A stretch of 64,000 nt of DNA from Tuctoria greenei (GCA_036927565.1 JAYESD010000009.1:163888929-163952928); one strand, 5' to 3'. Shown: positions 1 through 11,005, counted from the stretch's first letter. Numbers and translations are program-made. The notes: generated by a model from the letters alone, not told the origin.

Positions 1-2
1 TG

Positions 3-344
3 GCCAATGTTCCGCCGCCAAGCCCGCCAAGGGAGCCACCCTGCAAGAAACAATATTGCTGCTCCCCCGAGAGGCTCACTAATGAGCTGCTCGAGATGAT
101 AGACCAGATGCTCGAGATGCTGTTCGATAGGTTCCAGAGGCTGCTCGAGACGATAGCGGAGGTGCTCGGTATCGAGGGCTGCGGTAACCTTGTGGCAGAG
201 GTGGCGAGAAACCTCGATCGCGAGGTTGCACCGCCGGATTCGGACCAGCTGGAGCAACCAGCAGAGCAGCCGGCCCTGGCTCCTGTTGCACCGGCGCCGG
301 ATGGCCGCCGAAGGAGGACGAGGGGGAGGACGAGTAGGATTTAG
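3..344 (+). CDS. Unidentified open reading frame, 3' part, cut by window edge
   Basis: The frame is open from the first bases of the window to a TAG at 342-344, so the start lies outside; an internal ATG is at 96. The visible ~113 residues begin Pro-rich (NVPPPSPPREPP), then contain an amphipathic Leu/Met-rich stretch (LLEMIDQMLEMLFDRFQRLL), an Ala/Pro/Glu-rich linker, and a very basic end (RRRRTRGRTSRI). The following T-rich DNA (345-480) with AATGAATGAA-like signals resembles a plant 3' UTR. I do not recognise the family. It could be the last exon of a host gene or a transposon-derived protein; a chance open frame in GC-rich DNA is also possible. Confidence 0.4.
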   Translation, partial: ANVPPPSPPREPPCKKQYCCSPERLTNELLEMIDQMLEMLFDRFQRLLETIAEVLGIEGCGNLVAEVARNLDREVAPPDSDQLEQPAEQPALAPVAPAPDGRRRRTRGRTSRI

Positions 345-1442
345 GTTTTCTTTTGTTGTTTTTAGTTGATGTTTTTTCTTGTGTCTTATATTTTTTCTTG
401 TGTTTTGTAATATATTGTTAATGAATGAATGTGTCATCTGTGTTCCCCTGTGAATATGAATATTATCTTGTGTGTTCATCTGAGAATGTTTGAATGTGTT
501 CATCGTGTTACTCAGGAATGACAATTCATAAGGAAGCATTTGATTATTTTTTGATTTAAAATACTACAATGAAAACTCTACATTGAAATGATTATTTAGT
601 TATCAGGTGAATGTGCTCTACATTCGTTCGGCGATGTGTTCATGTCTGTCTATAATCGAAGACAAAGGAGATGTGCTTTCTGTAAAGTTCGTCTCATTTC
701 TTTTGTAAATAAGAGACATGCTTTGTTAGATGTGTGTCTCCCGTTTGTTAGAGGATTGAACGTGTCTCGGATATTTCATTAAATGAGACGCGCCTTATAG
801 TACGCCGTCTCCTTTTACGATTTCTTTCGTGAACCAGCATCCTCGCTGAGACGGGCATGTCTCGTTTACCCATATCAATGCCGATCGCCTTTGCGCTCAT
901 CTCTGATCTTTGTCTTCTATTTGAGCCTTTTACATAGTGTAGGATTTTCCCTGTATATATTATGATGCACGCCGTGGAACCAATCGCACATGTCGCACTA
1001 GGACGCCTCACTGAGTCGCTGCTGTTCACCATGGCTGCCGGACTTCATGTGGTTGTCGCCGCACGAATCCTGACGGCCACCTATGTAGTGAAACGAGAAG
1101 CTCTTCGGCAATAAGATGGCTGAATCCACGTAAAGGATTTCCCCTGATGCCACCCATTTCCAGACTGCACACACTGCTTGTCGCAGGGTAATGTGAGATC
1201 TAACTCCTTTGGAGAGCGAGAGAAGCAAACAAACACCAGCTGGCTGGCAGTGGAAGCAGGCTAGACGTGATGCATCTATGACAGGCTATTTACGAAGGAA
1301 GAAAATGGTACAACTAAGTACTTGTTTATTGAAGTCTAGCATTCACCTACAGAGCTACTTCTTATGTACCTTTCTTTAAAAGAAAAGAGATTTCAGTTTG
1401 AATATAAATCCAAAATCATGGCAGTCAATCAATTGTTTTTGC
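345..1442. other. No gene seen; 3'-UTR-like then AT-rich spacer
   Basis: The first ~150 bases are T-rich and could be the 3' UTR of the preceding frame. The rest contains only short frames with no recognisable motif and no clear repeat boundaries. Confidence 0.5.
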
Positions 1443-1523
1443 ATTCCCTCCATTCTCAAAACCTTATCATGTTTTACTTTATTTTTGAACTAAAACATGA
1501 ATATTTTTTGGGAACGAAGGGAG
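1443..1523. mobile_element. Stowaway-like MITE
   Basis: The ends are inverted repeats of the classic grass Stowaway form: the left end reads TTCCCTCCATTCTCAAAA and the right end, read in reverse, CTCCCTTCGTTCCCAAAA. The arms continue into ATCATGTTTTA / TTCATGTTTTA. A TA follows the right end as expected for the TA target duplication; the left TA has mutated. It is non-coding and about 81 bp. Confidence 0.65.
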
Positions 1524-1696
1524 TACAATTTACGCATATGAGCGTGATGGAGCTCGCCACAATTCCAAGTTAACATCAAAAGTTGTAATTCCACATTATA
1601 TACAGCTATCTAATCATTTGCAGGCTTGTGAAATTTATCCAATAAAAATGTCTTTTCACAAATAGGAGGTTTTATAATGTAGAAATATCAACTTAT

Positions 1697-2090
1697 CACT
1701 ACAAGAATCAGACAAAGAAATGTCGGGGAAAGTATAATCGTCGGCCCCGATGACTTAAAGTGGGTTACATTCGTCGGCTTACGAAAGCCGACATTGATAC
1801 GTTTATAACCGTCGGTGTCACGATGGTGACCGACGGCTGTAATTATGGGCGTCGGTTACAGCTCCAGGGTCGACGGCCATAGCGTGGTCCCCACGCTCCG
1901 AAAAAATGTTCCCGCCGAATTATAAAACCGTCGGCACCAACTCCAGGGCCGACGTCCATAATGTGGGCCCTGCGTGCCTAAATTATGGCCGTCGGTTCCA
2001 GCGCCGTGGCCGACGGCCATACGGTAGGCCCTGCACACCTCAACTAGAGCCGTCGGCTCGGGATTCTCAACGAATTTAATCCCGCTTACA
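1697..2090. repeat. CACTA-1 left terminal inverted repeat and subterminal repeats
   Basis: After the CACTA terminus there are about a dozen copies of the 7-mer CCGTCGG or its reverse complement in both orientations (for example near 1729, 1760, 1810, 1829, 1850, 1930, 1990, 2020 and 2050). In En/Spm elements such subterminal repeats bind the TNPA protein; here that role is inferred from position and from the matching cluster at the right end. Confidence 0.85.
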
Positions 2091-2099
2091 TCACGTACA

Positions 2100-2450
2100 T
2101 GCAAAAAATCTAACACACTAGTTCGCGCTACCCCGCCCTCATCTCTCTCCACCGCCACCCGCGCGCTGCTGCTCCGCTCCGCCGCCATCTCGCCGGCCCT
2201 TCCGGTGAAGCCGCCGCGCGCCGCCTCGCCGCCCCCTTCCGGTGCAGCAGCCGCGCGCCGCCTCCTGGGCCCATGTGCGCACGCCCGTGCTCCTCCTCCA
2301 GCCCGCGCGCCTCCGCCGCCTCCTTTCCGACCGACAGTCGCCGCTCCCTCCGCCGCCTCCTCGCCTGCGCTGCCGCTCCCGGCCCGCGCGCCTCTGCCGC
2401 CGCTCCCCAGTCCACCCGGCTCCACCAATACCGCTTCTGGGCAACAAGGT
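2100..2450 (+). other. CACTA-1 GC-rich leader exon (probable 5' UTR)
   Basis: A sharply GC-rich, CCG/GCC-repetitive block just inside the subterminal repeats ends at GGCAACAAG followed by GTTAAAATTT, a plausible 5' splice site. CACTA-2 has an equivalent GC-rich block at 53965-54330. Frames inside it on both strands are Ala/Pro/Arg/Gly-rich low-complexity sequence, so I do not call them proteins. The inferred leader intron runs to the TTGATGTAG near 3376, just before the transposase ATG. Confidence 0.5.
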
Positions 2451-3384
2451 TAAAATTTAAACTTGTAAAATTACTATATATTGTGTATGTTTCAATGCAT
2501 TAGTGGGGCACTAGTTTTGTGGATTGATTAGTCTATGCATTGCTATATCATTACTTATGCAATTTTACATTGTGTTTAATCCATATACGTGTATGTGAAC
2601 TTGATTATCATATATGTTAGTTATTAGGGTTCAATTATTTTTTTAAATTTTTTAGTATTTATGTACTATATGTATATATATAAACGGGTTTCGTGGCGGA
2701 TAGAACTGGCACCAGAAGTTTAAAGTTAGGGTAAAGTCGGGTGTGATTTTATATAGCTGATCTAGGGATCCGACAGTTCACATAAATTAGGCATCAAGCC
2801 ACCCAGGCCCAGGTCAATGGTGGTCCGCCTGAATCAAGACGCCTTACCCCTTCTTCCGCCCTGATTTCATCAGCTCTAACCGTCGGGCCACCCGTTGCGC
2901 CGCCTTCGCGGCGAGGCGCATGCCCTCTGCCACGCCACCGCGCCTCCACCTCTACCGCCCACCTCCAGACGTTGACTAGTCACCCTAATCGACGACTAAT
3001 CATCCTAGTAGACCTTATCGCCCCTTAGGCGACTAGGGTCGATTAGGCGACTTGAAAACATTGACCGACACAACCCATTTAGGGCCCGACAAGACCCATT
3101 TAGTAGGAAGTTAAAGTATGCGTCTAAACGTGCATGAAGGTGAATGACAACAGTGTGAATGACGTATGGCTCGCAACATACGTATGACGGCTATAACCGT
3201 ATAACCGTCCCTCTTTTTACTTGAAGAACTGAACCGGATAGGGGGGTAGTGTTAAATAGGCGGTGTTATGCTATCGAAAATTTAGGACCTATCCTGGACA
3301 ATAGATGTAGGGCCGTGACATTAAACAAAGTATGAAGTAACCATTTATGTTCATTAACATATATTTATTTGATGTAGTTTTAAA
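2451..3384 (+). other. CACTA-1 leader intron, no gene seen
   Basis: AT-rich at first, then mixed composition with short CGACTAG/CTAGTCG-like repeats near 2975-3060. No coding motif is visible. It ends in the acceptor-like TTTGATGTAG just upstream of the transposase start. Confidence 0.45.
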
Positions 3385-3479
3385 ATGGGTGATGACTGTA
3401 AGGCGATGTATGATGAATGGAGTTCAATTGGTGCGCACACTAATGAATGGGGTCATATCGAAAATGCTTTACGAGCCAT

Positions 3480-5072
3480 TGAAAGCGGCCTAGAGGGGGG
3501 GGGTGAATAGGCGATAATCGATAATTTAAACTTAATTCAGAGTTATGAAAACAGAGAAGTCGGACTTGTCTGACTTCTAGTCGGACTTGTCTGACCTAAG
3601 TCGGACAAGTCTGACCTGGGTCGGATAAGTCCGAGATTACCTGCACGATCAGACCAAAAATCCAATTTTTAAGCGATCTAGTAAGAGATATCGATCCCTA
3701 GCAGTCCTACACGAAGTATGGAGTAGGAAGAAAGTTGAGGGAGAGATAGCACGCGGAAAACACTAGAATCAAAACTCGCGGGAAAGGAAGAACAACGAGA
3801 GACAAACGATTTTATCCTGAGGTTCGGAACCACAAAGGATCCTACGTCCCCGTTGAGGAGTCCACAAAGGACCAGGCCTTCTCTAGCCTTTCCCTCACGA
3901 GTTGCCACAAAGGCCAACTCCCAAATCTTCCACTATCACAAAGATTGTTACAAACTCCCCGATTACAAGAGATCACAAAGAAATCGCGGGGCGACGCCTA
4001 ACCGTCTAGGGGAGAACCCCAAGAGCAACAAACATGCAATCACGAAGAAACTTTGCGAATCCCACGTTCCTCAACCCCTCAACAAACCGTTTCTCCCGAT
4101 TCTCACAAAGCACTCTTCACTCTCCCAAAAACTCGAATTTGGGCTCTAGAGGTGAAGAACAAGTGGAGAGAGGTTCTTGAGTTCAAATGGGCATTCAGAA
4201 CTGTTCAGGGGTGTTAGGCATTTGGTGGGTCGAAACCACCCACTATTTATACTCCAAAAGGTCATTAGAGCCGTTTGACACAGCCCACGTCGGACATGTC
4301 TGACACAAAGTCAGACTTGTCCGAATTGCTGATGTCATAAAGCGTACGGCTACCCGTTGGAATTTAAATAGTGCACCAAAAGCCACCTCGGACATGTCTG
4401 ACACAAAGTCGGACATGTCTGACACAAAGTCGGACATGTCTGACCTCAAAGGTCAGGCCTTTCACTTCAGACTTGTCTGACCAAAACCACTTCAGACGTG
4501 TCTGACACACAATCTCGGACATGTTTGAAGTTCTGCAGAGAGAACTCCGACAAGTCTGACTCTCTGGGACTTAGAAAAAATTTTCTTAGTCTCAGGAATA
4601 GATCCATCTCGGACATGTCCGACCCCCAGGTTCGGACAAGTCCGAAACTTCACTGGAACTCTCACTAGAACCCTTCCAGTACCAATTCGGATAAGTCTGA
4701 CACACAGTCTCGGACATGTCCGACTTCCAACAGAGGGAATTCGGACATGTCTGACACCACAAGTCAGACAAGTCTGCCCAAGCCACAAAGGCCCTACTAA
4801 AAGCTTCTGCAAAGGGGTTGAGCACCCGAATGACTCACTAAGTGTCTACGCGTCGTGTCCCTCTTAATAGTACGTTTTTTCCTACGACTCAAGGAGAAAA
4901 TAGAAAACCCTATTTCTATTCTTCTTCACCACAACTTTTCTCCTTTTGCCGTCTTTCTTCAAAGCTCCATTCCGTACTCCGGATCTGCGCTCATGCTCAA
5001 CCAAGTTCATTAGCACTTTAATGGTTCATCATCAATCCACCAAAACCCACAAGGGACCTAGATGCACTTAAA
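3480..5072 (-). repeat. Element A 3' LTR (left)
   Basis: 1,593 bp, starting TGAAAGCGGCC; its final CA has mutated to AA, judged from the CA-ending copies at 25201, 35775 and 54805. It contains about 19 copies of a 14-bp near-palindrome of consensus TCGGACATGTCYGA (groups near 3570-3640 and 4280-4770) and a TATAAATA on the minus strand at 4244-4251. Confidence 0.93.
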
Positions 5073-5486
5073 ATCTCCCCCTTTTTGGTGATTGATGACA
5101 ACCAACTAAAGTCTTTGACAAAAATAAGATTTGATAGAAGTTTTGAGTCTCAAGTGTATATGAGCTTTTGGAATAACAATAAAAACAACTCATATACACT
5201 CAATCGTCATGGGGTGCCTATATGCTCGTGTGTGTGCAATAAAGTGATATAAATGAAGAAATGCACACGAGATCAATGAAGCATCATAATGATCATCATA
5301 AGGCATCAATAAACATCATTAAGCATTAACAGTCATAAACGAGTAACAAATAAGTACAAGACACACCACGATAGAAAATATGACTAGATACATGTCCATG
5401 TCCAAGAATAAGCACAAGAGTCTAATACTTCTCCCCCTTTGGCATCAAGGCACCAAAAAGGAGAAAAGTGGACACTAAGACCTAGT
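5073..5486 (-). other. Element A 3' untranslated region with two polypurine tracts
   Basis: Immediately inside the LTR is ATCTCCCCCTTTTT (5073-5086), the complement of a polypurine tract that would prime plus-strand DNA synthesis. A second tract, TTCTCCCCCTTT, is at about 5429-5440, just past the extra ORF. The rest is AT-rich with no gene. Confidence 0.7.
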
Positions 5487-6905
5487 CTACTCATTGTCGT
5501 CCTCGTCGTCATTGCTGTCATCGTCGTCGTCGCTCTCCTGCTTATAGTCGCTCTCCTCGCCGGAGTCGCCGTGAGCTGCAGGAGGTGCTGAGGAAGAGGC
5601 GCTGGTGCCGGTGAAGAAAGCCATATCCGCCTCGGTGAGCTCCGGAAACTCCGGTGGCTCCTCGTCTGAGCTGGCGTCGTCGACTGGAGGAAGCTGGAGG
5701 TGCTTCCTGATGGCTTTGAGGTTCCTCTGGTTCCTCTTTGCCAAGCGTTGAGTCGACCGCCAGACGGTGAAGATAAACTTGAGTGCCTTGAGCAGTCCTG
5801 ATGAGCAAGATGGTTGCTGCTGGGGCACGGAGGATGAGCTGGGAGGCTGAGCAGACTTCCTCCTCGAGGAGCTGGGTCCTCCCTCTAGTGGTGCCGGTGC
5901 CGGTGCAGCTTCTCGAATCAGGCAGTGAAGCTTGGAAGGCTTCTGAGGCACGAGGCGCCTATGAGGCACATCCTTCACAAACTTCTGCCCGGACACCGTC
6001 TCAATGAGCTTCATCAAGTACGGGGCGTAGCAGCAGGATCTGGCTGGTGTCTCCAAGGCGATATGGATCTCCTCGTAGATATAGTCGAAGGCGTTGAACT
6101 GCTGCTCCCCTGCCAAGAGCTGGATCAGATTTCTGCTGTTGTGATTGATCCTGTTGGCATCCCCATCCTTGGGCGAGAGGGTCTTCCTGATCAGACGGTT
6201 CACCATGGCATGGAATGGCTTGAGGCCGTGGATATGAGGAGGGTTAGCTGGATACCCATCCTCATAGAAACTCTCCATCTCCAGGAGGTTCACTAGATCC
6301 ATCTCATGGATCTTCAATGAGTGCTGCAGGCTGTCCTCCATCCCGAGAATGCGGGCAAACTCCTCATAGCTGACTTCGTACTTCACCCCATTGGTCATCC
6401 AGGTGAAGCCGAGCTTGTCAACCCAATAGAACACAGTTGCACAAAATTGGAGGATGACTTACTCGTCCATGGGTATTGGAGACCCATGATCTCGCTGACT
6501 CCGTGGTGCTCGCAAGCTTTGAGCACCCCCTTGAAGAGAAGGTAGCAGTCCTTCTTCTTCAATGCAGCCTTCCAATCAACCCATGTGGAAGAAGCACCAG
6601 AAATGGGGATCCTTGCTCTCCCTTGGCTTGTCATAACACCGCACATCTCTCATGTGCATGGTGTTGTGGATGTTCCTCCGGTAGTTTACTCTGTCGGCCG
6701 TGCGTCAGGTGTCACCAACTGGAGAGTGCACGACCAACGGTCCGATCTCCTGCTGCCCTTGGGAGCTCGAGCTGCCCCCCTGACCACTGACATTTCCAAG
6801 CTGACCACTAGCGGGTCGCTTGACGATCACTTTCTTTGGTCGCTTCGACAATGGAGCCGAAGTGTCGGGATCTGCGGGCTCCTTGCCTCTCTTGTCGTGA
6901 CCCAT
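5487..6905 (-). pseudogene. Element A extra ORF (ORF3) downstream of pol, broken
   Basis: This is the counterpart of the intact 491-residue frame in element C. The start ATG is at 6903-6905 (MGHDKRGKEPADPD). Relative to C there is a nonsense TGA at 6705-6707 where C has CGA (Arg), a loss of about 60 bp near 6581, and a frame change near 6461-6468; the last ~315 codons stay open. The protein resembles the grass 'putative plant transposon protein' type found downstream of pol in SIRE elements; the role is unknown. The C-terminus is an acidic Asp/Glu/Ser run. A likely splice acceptor (TCTTCTTCAG) lies just before the ATG, as in C. Confidence 0.8.
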
Positions 6906-6909
6906 AGCT

Positions 6910-7783
6910 GAAGAAGAGATACAAGGATAGGTAAGAGTCAAAGCAAGAGAGATAGAGCAATTAACTTTATAGTTTTGATAGAAATTAGGTCTCAGAGTTA
7001 TACAGGATCAGACATGTCTGACTTAGAAAATTCGGACATGTCCGAATTTCTGTCAGACTTGTCTGACCTGTACAGAACTGACCCTAATTGCTAAGGAAAC
7101 TAAGCAAATCAATTTTTCTACCGACCAAATTTTGCACCAAGGTTGCAAACATGCCTAGGAACAGTTCCAAGGGCATAAATTTGCAAACTTGCCGCTAGAT
7201 TTAGAATTGAGAGGAAAGATGCAGAAAATACCTCCAGAGGAAGAAAAAGTTGAGAGAATCCAAAGGGGATGCGAATCCTCCACCCTTGAGGGAGATATGC
7301 CCTCAAGAACACCTCACAAAAGCCTCAAAAGCAATGTGGATCGCCTTGGGAGGTTTGAGAGAGAGAGAGGTTAGGGTTTGGAGTGAGGAGAGAGAGAAGG
7401 AAAGGAAACCGTCGGCCTCTTTGAAGGGGGTTTGGATTTCCCATGTCGGACATGTCCGAATTTGTACTTCGGACAAGTCCGAATTCTCTCTGCAGACTTA
7501 AAACCCACTTCGGACATGTCTGACTTTTGTCAGACTTGTCCGACTCGCCCTGAGTGTATGCAATGTGCAAACACTTGGGGATATATAGATAAATAGATAT
7601 GGACATTTTGGATAGGTTTTTTGCAAATATCTTTGACAAAAATGATCAGTAAGCAACCATCAATCAAACTATGATCATTTTCACCAAAGAGAAGTTTAGA
7701 ACATAGTAAGAAAAATAGATGAGATTTTCGAAAACACACAACAATTTGAAGTTGAAAACTAATAGCAATCAGATGTGCACGAC
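6910..7783 (-). other. Element A pol-ORF3 spacer with palindromic repeats
   Basis: A non-coding spacer of ~870 bp. Two groups of the family's 14-bp motif lie here: near 7010-7070 (including a perfect TCGGACATGTCCGA at about 7031) and near 7445-7545. The equivalent spacer of element C (37686-38585) has the same groups. Small frames here are shadows. Confidence 0.7.
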
Positions 7784-10700
7784 TCAAGCTATGTTTCGAG
7801 AATCCAAGATATTTAGTTCACTCCTTAGGTCACAAAAGCGTCTCTCATCAAGGGGTTTGGTGAAGATATCCGCCAATTGCTTCTCACTTCTAACATGAGA
7901 GATAACGATATCTCCCTTGATAGAGTGGTCTCGCAGGAAATGGTGATGGATGTCTATGTGTTTGGTTCTAGAATGCTCGACGGGGTTGTGAGCAATCTTG
8001 ATGGCACTCTCATTGTCACATAGGAGAGGAATATGGCTCAGATTGTAACCATAATCCTTAAGAGTTTGTCGCATCCAAAGAAGCTGCGCACAGCAACTTC
8101 CGGCTGCAATGTACTCCGCTTCGGCTGTGGAAAGGGCAATGGAGTTTTGTTTCTTGGAAGACCACGCAACCAAGGACCTACCAAGGAATTGGCATGTCCC
8201 GGATGTGCTCTTCCTATCTACCCTACAGCCCGCATAATCCGCATCGGAATAACCGACGAGATCAAACTTGGATCCTTTAGGGTACCAAAGACCTAGATTA
8301 GGAGTGTGAACTAAATACCTAAGGATCCTCTTAACTGCTGTCAAGTGACACTCTTTTGGAGTGGCTTGGAATCGAGCACACATGCACACACTAAGCATAA
8401 TGTCGGGTCTAGAAGCACAAAGATAAAGCAAAGAGCCAATCATAGAACGGTATACCTTTTGGTCCACGCTCGCTCCTTCTTCATTTAGTCCTAGATGCCC
8501 ATTTGTTCCCATAGTTGTCTTGATGGGCTTCGCCTTCTCCATGCCAAACTTCTTGAGAATGTCATGAGTGTACTTGGTTTGGCATATGAAGGTCCCTTCC
8601 TTGAGTTGCTTTACTTGGAAACCTAGGAAAAACTTCAACTCCCCCATCATAGACATCTCAAATCTCTCTGTCATGATTTTGGAAAACTCATCACAAAAAG
8701 TTTTGTTAGTAGAACCAAATATGATGTCATCAACATAAATTTGGTATACGAACAAGTCATTATCAAAATGCTTAGTGAAGAGAGTATAATCGGCATTCCC
8801 AATCTTAAAACCATTTTGAGTGACAAAATCCCTAAGGCACTCATACCGAGCTCTAGGTGCTTGTTTGAGGCCATAGAGAGCCTTACACAACTTGTAGACG
8901 TGATCGGGATGCTCTTCATCTTCACATCCGGGCGGTTGCTCCACATACACTTCCTCCTTGATTGGACCGTTGAGGAATGCACTTTTCACATCCATTTGAT
9001 ATAACTTGAAATCATGGTGAGTAGCAAAGGCCAATAATATGCGAATAGATTCAAGCCTAGCTACGGGAGCAAAGGTTTCATCGAAATCCAAACCTTCGAC
9101 TTGAGCGTATCCTTTCGCTACAAGTCTTGCCTTGTTTCTTGTTACTACCCCATGTTCATCTTGTTTGTTGCGGAACACCCACTTGGTTCCAACAACATTT
9201 GCATTTGGTCTTCTCACGAGTTCCCACACCTTGTTCCTCTTGAAGTTGTTGAGCTCTTCTTGCATCGCCATTACCCAATCCGGGTCTTGTAGAGCTTCTT
9301 CTACTTTCCGTGGCTCTAGAGAGGAAACAAAGGAGTAATGTTCACAAAAGTTAGCCATACGTGAGCGAGTAGTTACCCCTTTGGAGATGTCTCCAAGTAT
9401 GTTGTCAACGGGATGGTCCCGTTGAACGCTTTGATGTACTCTTGGGTGTGGTGGTTGAGCTTCTCGATCATTGTCTTCATTTTGATCATCTTCTTGATCT
9501 CCCCCTTGATCCAAGCCTCCTCCTTGATTTTGATCTTGTTGAGATTCATCTTGAGGATCTTGATCTTGTTCATGTGGGGGATTTGCATCTTCTTCGCTTG
9601 CTTGAAGATCATTTGGATCATGTGGTCGCACATCTCCAAGTGCCATTCTCCTAAGTGCTTCTTGTGGAGTCTCCTCTTGATATAGCACACACTTATCAAC
9701 TTGCTCCACTTGAGAGCCATTAGTCTCATCAAACACTATGTCATGTGCTACTTCAACAATCCTGGAGGACTTGTTGAAGACACGATAGGCGTAGGTGTTT
9801 GAGTCATAGCCAAGCAAGAAACCTTCATCGGATTTCAAAGCGAACTTTGAATTCCTAGGCTTCTTGTTGAGAATATAGCACTTGCTCCCAAAAACACGAA
9901 AGTATGAGATGTTGGGTTTGTTACCGGTTAGGAGTTCATACGATGTCTTCTTCAAGAGTCGATGAAGATACAACCGGTTTATGGCTTGGAAAACGGTGTT
10001 AACCGCTTCCGCCCAAAACCGGTCGGACGTCTTGTACTCGTCAAGCATCGTCCTTGACATCTCGATAAGAGTCCTATTCTTCCTCTCCGCTACTCCATTT
10101 TGTTGAGGGGAGTAGGGAGCGGATAACTCATGCTTGATTCCTTCTTCATCCAAGAAGTCTTCAACTTGAGTGTTCTTGAACTCCGTCCCGTTGTCGCTCC
10201 TAATCTTCTTGATTCTTAAGGAGAACTCGTTTTGAGCTCTCCTCAAGAAATTTTTGAGAACTCCTTGGGTTTCACCTTTTTCATGCAAGAAAAATGCCCA
10301 CGTGAAGCGAGAAAAATCATCAAAAATAACTAGACCATATTTGTTACCGCCAATACTAATGTAGGCGATCGGTCCGAATAGGTCCATGTGTAGTAGCTCC
10401 AATGGTCTTGAGGTTGTCATGATGTTCTTGGACGGATGTTGAGCTCCTACTTGCTTTTCGGCTTGACATGCGCTACATGTTCTATCTTTCTCAAAGACAA
10501 CATCTTTTAGTCCACGGATATGATCCCCCTTAAGAAGTTTTTGCAAGTTTCTCATCCCAACATGGGCTAGCCTTCGGTACCATAGCCATCCCATGTTAGT
10601 TTTCGCCATTAAGCACGTATCAAGTTGGGATTTATCCGTGGAGAAATCCACAAGGTAAAGCTTTCCCTTGAGTACGCCCTTAAAGGCGATTGAGTTGTTG

Positions 10701-11005
10701 CATCTTCTTGAGACGGTCACACCGTTGTTAGTGAAAAGACAATCATAACCATTATCACATAATTGAGAAATAGACAAGAGGTTGTAATCAAGTGAATCAA
10801 CATGAAGCACATTAGAAAGAGTGTGTTTTGAAGATATAGCAATTTTACCGGTGCCAAGGATTTTCCCTTGGCTATTATCCCCCAAGAAGATTCCTTCACT
10901 AGGATCTTCATTCTCCTTGTACTCTACAAACATCTTCCTCTCTCCAGTCATATGATTAGTGCATCCACTGTCAAGCACCCATTTTGATCCACCGGAGGAG
11001 TATGC
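7784..11005 (-). CDS. pol: Element A pol: protease, integrase, reverse transcriptase, RNase H
   Basis: One open frame of 1,074 codons including the stop. There is no ATG at its head; it opens just after a TAG at 11006-11008. Numbering from the Val before LDSGCTN, the protease active site is DSG at 3-5; the GAG-pre-integrase zinc region is ~130-172; the integrase catalytic triad is D199, D262 and E298; RT has AFLNG and YVDDIIFGS; RNase H includes YSDADYAG, AEAEYIA and TKHIDI. The order protease-integrase-RT-RNase H is Copia. Oddities: the zinc-finger His of WHRRL is Tyr (WYRRL), and LKQAPRAW reads LKQAPRAR. The frame is full length, but these changes make full activity doubtful. gag ends 13 nt upstream in another frame. 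Confidence 0.93.
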   Translation of the reverse strand, partial: AYSSGGSKWVLDSGCTNHMTGERKMFVEYKENEDPSEGIFLGDNSQGKILGTGKIAISSKHTLSNVLHVDSLDYNLLSISQLCDNGYDCLFTNNGVTVSRRCNNSIAFKGVLKGKLYLVDFSTDKSQLDTCLMAKTNMGWLWYRRLAHVGMRNLQKLLKGDHIRGLKDVVFEKDRTCSACQAEKQVGAQHPSKNIMTTSRPLELLHMDLFGPIAYISIGGNKYGLVIFDDFSRFTWAFFLHEKGETQGVLKNFLRRAQNEFSLRIKKIRSDNGTEFKNTQVEDFLDEEGIKHELSAPYSPQQNGVAERKNRTLIEMSRTMLDEYKTSDRFWAEAVNTVFQAINRLYLHRLLKKTSYELLTGNKPNISYFRVFGSKCYILNKKPRNSKFALKSDEGFLLGYDSNTYAYRVFNKSSRIVEVAHDIVFDETNGSQVEQVDKCVLYQEETPQEALRRMALGDVRPHDPNDLQASEEDANPPHEQDQDPQDESQQDQNQGGGLDQGGDQEDDQNEDNDREAQPPHPRVHQSVQRDHPVDNILGDISKGVTTRSRMANFCEHYSFVSSLEPRKVEEALQDPDWVMAMQEELNNFKRNKVWELVRRPNANVVGTKWVFRNKQDEHGVVTRNKARLVAKGYAQVEGLDFDETFAPVARLESIRILLAFATHHDFKLYQMDVKSAFLNGPIKEEVYVEQPPGCEDEEHPDHVYKLCKALYGLKQAPRARYECLRDFVTQNGFKIGNADYTLFTKHFDNDLFVYQIYVDDIIFGSTNKTFCDEFSKIMTERFEMSMMGELKFFLGFQVKQLKEGTFICQTKYTHDILKKFGMEKAKPIKTTMGTNGHLGLNEEGASVDQKVYRSMIGSLLYLCASRPDIMLSVCMCARFQATPKECHLTAVKRILRYLVHTPNLGLWYPKGSKFDLVGYSDADYAGCRVDRKSTSGTCQFLGRSLVAWSSKKQNSIALSTAEAEYIAAGSCCAQLLWMRQTLKDYGYNLSHIPLLCDNESAIKIAHNPVEHSRTKHIDIHHHFLRDHSIKGDIVISHVRSEKQLADIFTKPLDERRFCDLRSELNILDSRNIA

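Noticed and set aside
1856..2460. Several overlapping Arg/Ala/Pro-rich frames on both strands
   Set aside because: They are shadows of GC-rich low-complexity leader DNA of CACTA-1; no motif and all frames open at once.
4243..4825. Cys/Met/Ser-rich minus-strand frames repeating CQTCP/SDMSD
   Set aside because: They are translations of the 14-bp palindrome array in the A/C family LTR, found in all LTR copies.
8033..9732. Plus-strand and alternate-frame ORFs across element A pol (and equivalents in C at 38835-40487)
   Set aside because: Opposite-strand or alternate-frame shadows of pol.
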